Position numbers and translations under genes: made by a program. Below the pieces are notes generated by a model. That model saw only the letters and a program-made list of their open reading frames with translations. It searched no databases and was not told the DNA's origin. A DNA stretch of 64,000 nt, from positions 21,751,001 to 21,815,000 of the forward strand of contig JAVHKY010000004.1 in the NCBI GenBank assembly GCA_035079385.1, in the 5' to 3' direction. Origin of the DNA: Aspidiotus rigidus (taxonomy: Eukaryota; Arthropoda; Insecta; Hemiptera; Diaspididae). Of the stretch, positions 57,482-64,000 are shown in pieces; positions within the stretch are counted from its first letter, which is position 1; each line of letters begins with the position of its first letter.

Positions 57482-58460
57482 AGTATCATAATAATAATAA
57501 TAATAATAATATAATAATAATGAGCCTTTATTCGGTAGGTTATTTTACTATTACAACATTGTATTTGATTTCTTAAATTAGTAATATTAGTAAGGCCTAC
57601 CGGACACCCTTTCCTAAGCATAGGCCTCCCCAACCCTTCTCCAAGCATCTCTATTTTTTGCTGTCCTACTCCATAGTACTCCTAATTTTTGTTCTATTTC
57701 GTCCCGCCACCTTCTTCCCGGTCTTCCTTTTTTTCTTTTATTTCCATAAGGTACCCATTCTGTAACTACTTTGCTCCATCTTTTTTCTTCCATTCTCGCT
57801 ACATGCCCTGCGTACTTTATTTTCATTTTCCTTATGGTTGTTAGAATGTCTTCCACTCCTGCCCTCTCCATTAATTCCTCGTTTCGTATTTTTTCTATTC
57901 TTTTTATTCCTATTATGTTTCTGAGTATTTTTCTCTGTAATACTTGTATTTTATTGCATTGGTTTTGTGTTAAGTACCAGGTTTGCGCACCATATGTGAT
58001 CACCGGTATAATGCATGATGTCATGATTTTCATTTTCGATTCGAGGGATATTCTACTTTTAAAAATTCTTTTGAGGGACCAAAATGCTTTCCAAGCCTGT
58101 CTTTGTCTAGATTCTAACTCTTTATTCATTTTCTTTTCGAATGACATGATTTGCCCCAAGTACTTGTATTCTTCCACTTTTTCCAGTTCTGTTTCCCTTA
58201 TGTATATCTTCCCTCCTTCCACGTTCGACATATATTTTGTTTTCCCAATATTTATTTCCAATCCCGCTTTTGCACTTTCCTCTACCAGGTCTGAACACAT
58301 TTTCTGGGCGTCTTCTGCACTTCCTGCAATTAATACTATATCATCTGCAAACCGTAGGTGGCTCAAGTATTGTCCCTGTATTTTTATACCCATATTCACC
58401 CACTGTAATCCTCTGAATATTTCCTCTAGAACTACTTCACTAAAAATTAATATTTGACAA
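57482..58460 (-). mobile_element. 5'-truncated RTE-like LINE
   Basis: On the minus strand the RT reading starts at about 58455 (SEVVLEEIFRGLQW). It ends at a stop near 57614, followed by a 3' UTR with AATAAAGGCTC and a (TTA/ATT)n tail at 57482-57523. A microsatellite-type 3' end is usual for RTE/CR1-type LINEs. Confidence 0.85.
57614..58455 (-). pseudogene. LINE RT C-terminal half (open frame)
   Basis: One open frame of at least 261 codons: LRFADDIVLIAGSAEDAQK (catalytic FADD), AGLEINIGKTKYM, KYLGQIMSFEKKM, QRQAWKAFWSLKRIF, IPVITYGAQTW, KIKYAGHVARMEEKRW, KRKKGRPGRRWRDEI and AWRRVGEAYA. The GHVARM...RGRP..RW.DEI tail is common to insect RTE-like LINEs. The first RT motifs, endonuclease and ORF1 are missing. 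The lack of stops suggests a young insertion. Confidence 0.88.
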
Positions 58461-58469
58461 TTCTTCTAG

Positions 58470-59835
58470 GATTGAAAAGGTAAGAAAAAATTGGAACGTT
58501 ACTTTGAACTAGCCTATGTTTAGGAAAAATATTTAAAATATTTAAAATGTGTTTCAAACTATAGTTAAAACTCCAAAAATGTGTCTCAAACAATAATTGA
58601 ATGATTTAAAAGGTTTTGATTAATATTTAAATCATTTGAAATATTATGTTTCAAACAAGGACTTAAAAACCATGATTCAAAATATGTTCTAAACATAAAA
58701 TCTGTTTTAAACAAAAAGAAATGAATTTTTTTTTTTCACAACTGGAGATTTAATTTCAGACAATATGGTTGTCTATTACATCTCTCTGTTTTAATGTTCT
58801 AATTTTTAGTAGCCTTGCTTCCTCCTGATTTGTTTTTGGATTGTAGCTAAAGGTGACCAGAGGGCATCTTGATGATTTTCGGCTCGATAGTATCGCAATC
58901 TTGAATTTCTCACAAGTTTGAAAATTTTGTTTTCGCCATAAAAAAGTATTGCGATTCAATATCACGATTACCTTCCTGGGGCAGTTTCCATACATTGCCA
59001 CCTGCAGCGACTTTTTTGCTTTCCGACACTTTTGCTGTCGAGTCCAAATTAGGTCTAGTGATGATACCGTTTGAAGGAAAACAATGCGTGTTATGAATAG
59101 GTATGACGTCACAGGCCATCAGCGCTAGTATCGCGCTCAACAAAAATAGGACAGTTGATACGTGACGTGGGTAGGAGGTAGCCAAACGCTTTTCTTAAAT
59201 CAATCAAAACTGTTTTTTATGAGATGTGCACTTAAAGGATATTTTACGCTCTTTCGTTTTGTTCTCTTCATTTTCCAGCTAATAGCTCTGCTTTCAAAAT
59301 TAGCATAGGTTTACTCAATAGGCCACAAAATTCACAAAAATTACAACTCTAGTAACCTTTGTGTTTTATGAATTTTGTGATTTATGTGTAGTCACATGCA
59401 ACATAAAATTCTCGATTACTCAATAGAGTTCACCACCAGTGACGTTACAATGCAATACTTGAAAACAACAATTATTATGCTAATTTCTGCCAAGTTCCAG
59501 TGAATAATTATTGATTCTCACAAGAATTCGACGGAGCATGCGCTGCTATGCGGAATTTCTCCAAAGCTTGCACTGGAAGGTGATGATGAGTGATAATGAC
59601 TAAATTAGTATTTTCTTTTTGCCCTTCTTTCTTGTAAAATTGAAATGGAAAGCTACCTAAAAGAGTTTTGAAATTGTTAGAGTAGATTCGGCTCCAACTT
59701 TTGTATATCTTTGATCAATTACGAGTAAGTAGTGAAGAACTTTTGAAAATCATTCCTATGTTATTTATATAGGACTATTATACACCATCACCTTTGAGTG
59801 TAGCGTAGAGAGTGGCGCTCCTAGTACGGCCCTTA
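58470..59835. other. Unassigned; overlapping unrecognised ORFs
   Basis: 58470-58740 is AT-rich with repeated TTTAAA/TTCAAAC words. Two minus frames overlap at 58756-59112 and 58910-59185. The second has a hydrophobic stretch near its start (STVLFLLSAILALMAC) but begins with TTG, not ATG, and has no known domain. A spliced exon is possible but unproven. Confidence 0.35.
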
Positions 59836-59841
59836 CAGGCA

Positions 59842-60590
59842 AAATAGCATTGGTAACATTTGATCATACATCAGTATTCCAAAATGAAGAATAAATAAGA
59901 AATAGAAAGTTAATTTTCAAATACCGGATAGCTTTTGGATTACAAATATGAAATTTCTGTTCCTTACCTACCTATTTATTCTTCATTTTGGAATAGGCCT
60001 ACTGATACATGATCAAATATTACCAATAGTGATGGGCGGTTATCAGTTATTTCAATATATCGGTTAACCAGTTTATTAGAGATCATTATAACCGGTTAAT
60101 CGGTTAAAAACCCACAAATAAACCGGTTAACTGGCAATTATTTGGATTGCTTTTAGTTCTCAAAAAATTCCGCTAGGAGCGCCAAGGTCTTCCACTTTTT
60201 TGCTGTCAAAATCGCGAAAATTAAAAAAAAGAGAAGGAAGATCTCTTATGTCTTAATGATTGAGAAATATCTTATTGAGTTATTGGCATCCTTATATCAT
60301 GGCAACTGCCAACTAATGAGTGAAATGTGAATGAAACAAGAATATTCAATCACACTTGATGCTTCCTCCGCCTGGTGCTTCAAATTTGTCAAATTATATC
60401 AATCAGAATTTGGAAAAAAATTTTAAATTTCGGCGGTTAATTGGTTTATGCGCTCTTATTAACCGGATTTTCAGGTTAACTGTTAATTACAAATAAACCG
60501 GTTTTTCGCTTAATTTTACACTAGAATAAACCGATTAATTGGTTAATAACCGATAACCGCCCATCACTAATTACCAATGCTATTCTTACG
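59842..60590. mobile_element. Hairpin MITE split by a hAT-type element
   Basis: The left arm, 59848-59910 (AATAGCATTGGTAA, ATTTGATCAT, ATTCCAAAATGAAGAATAAA), pairs with 59970-60018. After the nested element is skipped, it continues at 60578-60590 (TGCTATTCTTAC). The outer element would be about 200 bp without the insertion. Confidence 0.8.
60027..60569. mobile_element. 543-bp non-autonomous hAT-type element
   Basis: The termini TAGTGATGGGCGGTTATC and its complement are flanked by an 8-bp duplication, ATTACCAA (60019-60026 and 60570-60577). TAGTGATGGGC is a common hAT start. The interior holds many CGGTTAA/TTAACCGG words near both ends (sub-terminal repeats of the kind hAT transposases bind) and no ORF. 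Confidence 0.92.
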
Positions 60591-60599
60591 AGAAATGAT

Positions 60600-62175
60600 G
60601 TTTACTGAAAACTGCTGTTCTGCATTTTCACTCTGTTATCAGTTGACGTGACGTGATTGTGTTGATGGGTTTTATTAACATTTGAGTGGATTTCAATTTT
60701 GTCGATTGTAGCGCTCCTAGCGGATCCAAATTTTATGAATAATTGAAAGTTGATATAAAAATATCAATTATTTTGCTTAATTTGATTTTCATATAATATA
60801 TCTTTATCATTATCAAAAAAAAAAATCAAATATATAAGTTGATTATAACAAATAGTCAAAGCATACTTTGCAGTCCTGCAGAGAAAACAGGGAGAAGAAA
60901 AAAAAGTAGGCCTATGCCTATAGATATGTAAGTAGATGAATCAAACTCTCTAGGGTCAGATACAATTGAGTACCATCCGTAAGGCTTTTTCTTTGGATGG
61001 GGTTGCCTACATGCTCATCTTATAGTTCTTATCAATGTGCTGGTAGGAAGCCTTCCATTGGATTTTCCAAAGCAAACATACCAAACAAAGTTGAAACACT
61101 TTCAGTTTTCATTCAGACGACACCTACTTCACTTTTTTGTTTGTTTGTTTGTTTGTTTGTTTGTTTGTATGTATGTTTGTTTGTTGGTTTTCTTTTCTTT
61201 TCAAAACATACCGTGAGTAAATGTTATCAATATTTTAGTAAAAAGAATCCCAGAAAACAGTAGGTAACCCCCCTTCAGAGAGAAGCCATAATAGTTATTC
61301 AGAATTTTTCAAGTTCATGGGTATCCAGAATGTGAATTAATTCCAGAATTTCGTTCCCGGTAAAGAAGTGCAAAATGGAGCGTGTTCTTTTTCCGGAACC
61401 ACTGCTGATAACAGTATCACCCCATCTTACTGCCAAGTTTTAAACGGAAAGGTTTTGCGTATTATTCCCCACAGGAAAAGAGTTCCTTAAATGTGTATAT
61501 TCATAAACTAGAAGCTTCTCTCTTTCTTACGAGCCAGCGTTTACCGTCAAAATTTATTAAACAGTTCAAAGAATCTCTGAGCCTTATATAAAAGATATTA
61601 TATTTCCACAGATCGTGTTGTAGTTAAACTCACTCGTATAGTAAGGTGGGGTTAAAAAATTTTCAAGAATATGCCGTCAAAAAATCACAACCCATTCAAG
61701 TCAGCCGAACAATATTTTCCAAAATCGTGTAGATATCAAGGTAGGGAAGAAAAAAATTATTGTAAAAAGGATGGGTGTATGTGTATTTAAGGCGATACGC
61801 CTATGTAATGATAAAATAATACACATATTTTTTGTTACCAAAATGTATTTTCTATTATAAAGAAGAAAAAAAAAAAAGCTCTCTTCATTGTCCAATATAA
61901 AACTTCTAAGAATAGTTCAACGCTAATGTAAAAATTCCAATGTACAATTTCACGAACGAGTTCTGTGGAAAAAGTTAGAAATCGAAAGTTTCCTCGATCT
62001 CTGATATTTCTAAATTTGTTCAGTGTACTGGATTGTAGAATTCCAAAGAAGAAAAAGAATCAACATCGGTACGAAGTTATTTTCAGTGCGAGGTAGTGAA
62101 TTGAGCATTCATCCTGCAATCAGTCAGCATTCGACGAGAATAAAATTGACGTCGATACCGAACAATCCGAATAAA
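60600..62175. other. No recognisable gene; 3' flank of enkurin
   Basis: AT-rich with a (TTTG)n microsatellite at 61136-61185. Nothing coding recognised. The stretch just below 62179 should hold the enkurin 3' UTR; I could not fix its poly(A) site. Confidence 0.45.
61136..61185. repeat. (TTTG)n microsatellite
   Basis: About ten TTTG units with two TATG interruptions. Confidence 0.95.
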
Positions 62176-62178
62176 CTC

Positions 62179-62355
62179 TTATTCCTTTTCACTTATCACG
62201 AATACATCGTGATTCTCTAATATCTCTATATCTTGTTGAAGTTGCAGCAAACGTGTTTCCAGTTCTTTTTTATATTTCTGTTTCGATATTGTATCGATGA
62301 TAAGTGGTAACGACAACAGCAATTTTTCCACTTCTCGAGCATTATTTTTCAAACC
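62179..62355 (-). CDS. ENKUR: Enkurin, last coding exon (C-terminal enkurin domain)
   Basis: 58 codons plus TAA at 62179-62181. The reading begins GLKNNAREVEKLLLSLPLII, continues DTISKQKYKKELETRLLQLQ, and ends QDIEILENHDVFVISEKE. It follows the C-terminus of vertebrate enkurin closely in pattern (GLKKNWEEVHKEFQSL.. then a basic helix, LE..IGIIEKH). The acceptor TTGCAG lies at 62356-62361, and the exon joins the previous one in phase 0 (VLK|GLK). Enkurin is an axonemal/sperm-flagellum protein first found as a TRPC-channel adaptor with an IQ-like calmodulin site, and later as a microtubule inner protein of cilia. The C-terminal domain is rich in charged helix. Confidence 0.92.
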   Translation of the reverse strand, partial: GLKNNAREVEKLLLSLPLIIDTISKQKYKKELETRLLQLQQDIEILENHDVFVISEKE

Positions 62356-62855
62356 CTGCAATGACAATGAAAATAAATTGGTTGTAGTGGTTTACGTATA
62401 CCGCGACAAAATCCAAACCTTTTGTAGTTCTCTATTTTAATAAAATGAAAAAATTTTCGCGTTTTTTTTTCTTCCTCGAAATAATCTCTGATTTTTTTCT
62501 GTCGAGTGATCGTAAAATGAAACCTCAATTTCCAAGAAAGCGTTAATAATTTTTTTTTTTACCCAAGACAAGTGTCTGCGAGAAGAGTGGGCTCATAATG
62601 TATTTTTGTACAGTTTCCTGTAAATTTGATACGAATATTTGGGGACAACATGCTGCCATGGCAAGTTGAAGAATTATACAACACTTGGCCATCATCTCAG
62701 CTTAGCTGATTCGAGGAAAAAGAAAAGGAAAAGAAAGTTGTTGTAAAATTTAAATTAGTGAAGTAGAAAAATTTACGAGAAACGCCCACAATTTCTACTT
62801 CTTCCACTTGAATTTCGTAAGACCACTACGAAACTATTTCTATTTTCTATGTTAC

Positions 62856-62984
62856 CTTCAAAACCGTTTGCTTTTCTTCGTCAGTCACCTTTTGAATAGG
62901 CGATTCATCATTGACGACCAATTTTTCACGTTTTTCTTGTTCGTGACGTTTCTTACGGATATATTTTGGCACCTCACCATATTC
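62856..62984 (-). CDS. ENKUR: Enkurin, middle exon (enkurin domain)
   Basis: 43 codons, phase 0 at both ends. Acceptor TTACAG before 62984 and donor GTAACA after 62856. The reading EYGEVPKYIRKKRHEQEKRE, then KVTDEEKQTVLK matches the enkurin core (DYGVTPEYICKRNEE ... LSDEEREAVLQ). PKYIRKR-type and DEE..VL motifs are the family signature. The intron to the last exon (62356-62855) is 500 bp. It is flanked on the 5' side by an intron holding a LINE fragment. Confidence 0.92.
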
Positions 62985-62992
62985 CTGTAATT

Positions 62993-63460
62993 TTACAGTA
63001 GATGAATGATTGACGTAAAAAAGAAACATAAGTAAGTCGAGACTAAAAGCTTCATCAGAATGAGGCTAAAAATCGAAGTAAAAAGAAGAAAGAATTTGTA
63101 GAGGTACAATTGTAGGATAGCTTTCAGTTGTATTTTTGTTTTCTTTTTACAACCTCCTACGGAAAAACTTGGGTGCGAGAGAGATAAGTAATTGGCAGCG
63201 GGGGGGGGGGGGGGGGTAGGAGATAGAATGGAAATTATTGCCGATAGCTCTAAAGGGGATGCATGGGTGATACACACGAATAAGTGACTGACTGAAAAGG
63301 AGCAGTATAGGTTGCAATGTTTGCATGAGAGAAGGGAAAGATTGAAGAGAGAGTGGGTGTCTGTCAGGCGAGTGTGGCCGATGCGGAGTCGTGTAAGTTG
63401 AATTTGCATTTGGATGGATCTATAAGTGGAATGGAAGAAATTCGGGGGTTCATTCACGGT
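62993..63460 (-). pseudogene. Jockey/I-type LINE fragment in an enkurin intron
   Basis: The minus-strand reading MQIQLTRLRIGHTRLTDTHS, then LSCKHCNLYCSFSVSHLFV, is the conserved LRIGHTRLT..LL...P..C..C tail of RNase H-type LINEs. It continues to about 63230, where a 17-nt G run (63200-63216) and AT-rich sequence follow. It lies wholly between the donor at 63567 and the acceptor at 62985, in the same orientation as the gene, and is not needed for the gene reading. Confidence 0.8.
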
Positions 63461-63567
63461 AGTCTCATGACTAGCTTGAATTCCGGCTAGTAGGATTGAG
63501 ACGAGGAAAGTTTGTTCTTAATCGAATATACAGAATGTCAAATCGACTTCAATCATCGTATACTCAC

Positions 63568-63806
63568 TTTTTTGAATACGTATTGTAATTTCAGACCAGC
63601 TCTTTCAACATCTTGCCTGTGGCCATCACACGAGTCTTGCACAATCGGAGGATGTTCTGGAGCCTTCAGGTTCTTAACCAACGTTATATTTTCATGAACG
63701 TGGTTCTTAGGTTGTGGAACCACCTTAATTACGTTCTTCAGGTCACTCAATTTTGGCGTCGGCTCTTTACGTTTCTCGAGGGTGCACCTTTTATTGTTAC
63801 GCGATT
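63568..63806 (-). CDS. ENKUR: Enkurin, upstream exon (partial gene)
   Basis: Donor GTGAGT after 63568 and acceptor ATTTCAG before 63806, entering in codon position 2. The reading is KRKEPTPKLSDLKNVIKVVP, then HVHENITLVKNLKAP, and GHRQDVERAGLKLQYVFKK, which joins EYGEVPKYI. The last part parallels GDKHDLEPSGLVPKYINKKD just before the conserved core in ENKUR, and favours ENKUR over ENKD1. A longer open frame runs to 63888 and could mean an alternative acceptor. The N-terminal exons are outside the window or unrecognised in 63810-64000. Confidence 0.82.
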
Positions 63807-64000
63807 CTGAAATATGTTTATGCAAACGAGCAAGATTATTGTCGTCAATTAACCTAAATAATTTTAATCTTACGTTCGCATACATCACGATAAGATACCT
63901 CTCCCTTCAGGCAAATTAACTGACAACCTAAACGACGTATTATTAGTACGTCTTTGAATGGAGGGTACGATGAGAACGTAAACGACTCTATTACTTTATC

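Noticed and set aside
58910..59185. Possible small secreted protein
   Set aside because: The apparent signal-like stretch precedes any ATG in that frame (the first codon is TTG), a stop lies just upstream, and another ORF overlaps it. No homology recognised.
1..64000. CRISPR arrays, bacterial operons, rRNA genes
   Set aside because: The regular repeats have no unique spacers of constant size, and the window has eukaryotic introns and retroelements. No rRNA-like sequence was recognised.

Overview
The window looks like a piece of nuclear chromosome from an animal, probably an arthropod (inference). It is AT-rich and intron-bearing. It carries Penelope-like elements (PLEs) with GIY-YIG endonuclease, R1-, jockey- and RTE-type LINE remnants, hAT and Tc1/mariner-type short elements, and a short run of TTAGG/CCTAA units inside one repeat. 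Nothing identifies the species. No bacterial operons, rRNA genes or CRISPR arrays were seen.

The only conserved host gene I can support is at the right edge, 62179-63806 on the minus strand. Three spliced exons encode the C-terminal half of enkurin (ENKUR), with canonical GT/AG sites and matching phases; the N-terminal exons lie beyond the window. One intron carries a LINE fragment.

Most of the rest is layered transposable elements. At least eight PLE copies or remnants are present: PLE-A 640-3870 (-), PLE-B 8570-9070 (+), PLE-C 18022-18640 (-), PLE-D 21600-23260 (+), PLE-E 37985-38960 (-), PLE-F 45100-46542 plus 48323-48990 (+, split by an insertion), PLE-G 50036-50380 (-) and PLE-H 53101-54998 (-). 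PLE-A holds a nested LINE (1624-2919) and a nested 198-bp hAT-type MITE (3077-3274, 8-bp target duplication). PLE-H is inserted in an RTE-like LINE, has an 11-bp target duplication, and is bounded by 68-bp inverted arms. Other LINE remnants lie at 7029-8170 (-), 15944-16720 (+), 29515-31100 (+), 32770-33440 (-), 54999-55640 (+), 57482-58460 (-) and 62993-63460 (-).

The most unusual component is a family of short elements with sub-terminal GGGAAC-type hairpins, a central 45-bp minisatellite (core GAGCTATATATGATAGG) and a 3' hairpin. The plan resembles non-autonomous Helentrons (HINE/DINE-1 type). Family A is at 15555-15834, 16721-18021 (two copies tail to tail) and 27404-29511. Family B, with CAGGGAACCTGTTTTAT ends, is at 11000-11300, 33660-34790 and 46543-48322. 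Two copies of a Tc1/mariner-type MITE sit at the TATATA core of the 45-bp unit. Other structured elements include a TIR element with 159-bp tandem repeats (23280-24067), a 701-bp fold-back element (42657-43357), a hAT-type element inside a hairpin element (59842-60590), and hammerhead-ribozyme-like motifs at 34496-34528 and 55653-55685.

The long stretches in between (for example 11.4-15.0, 18.6-21.6, 24.8-27.4, 39-41.2, 43.4-45, 50.4-52.6 and 55.7-57.4 kb) hold no gene I can recognise.
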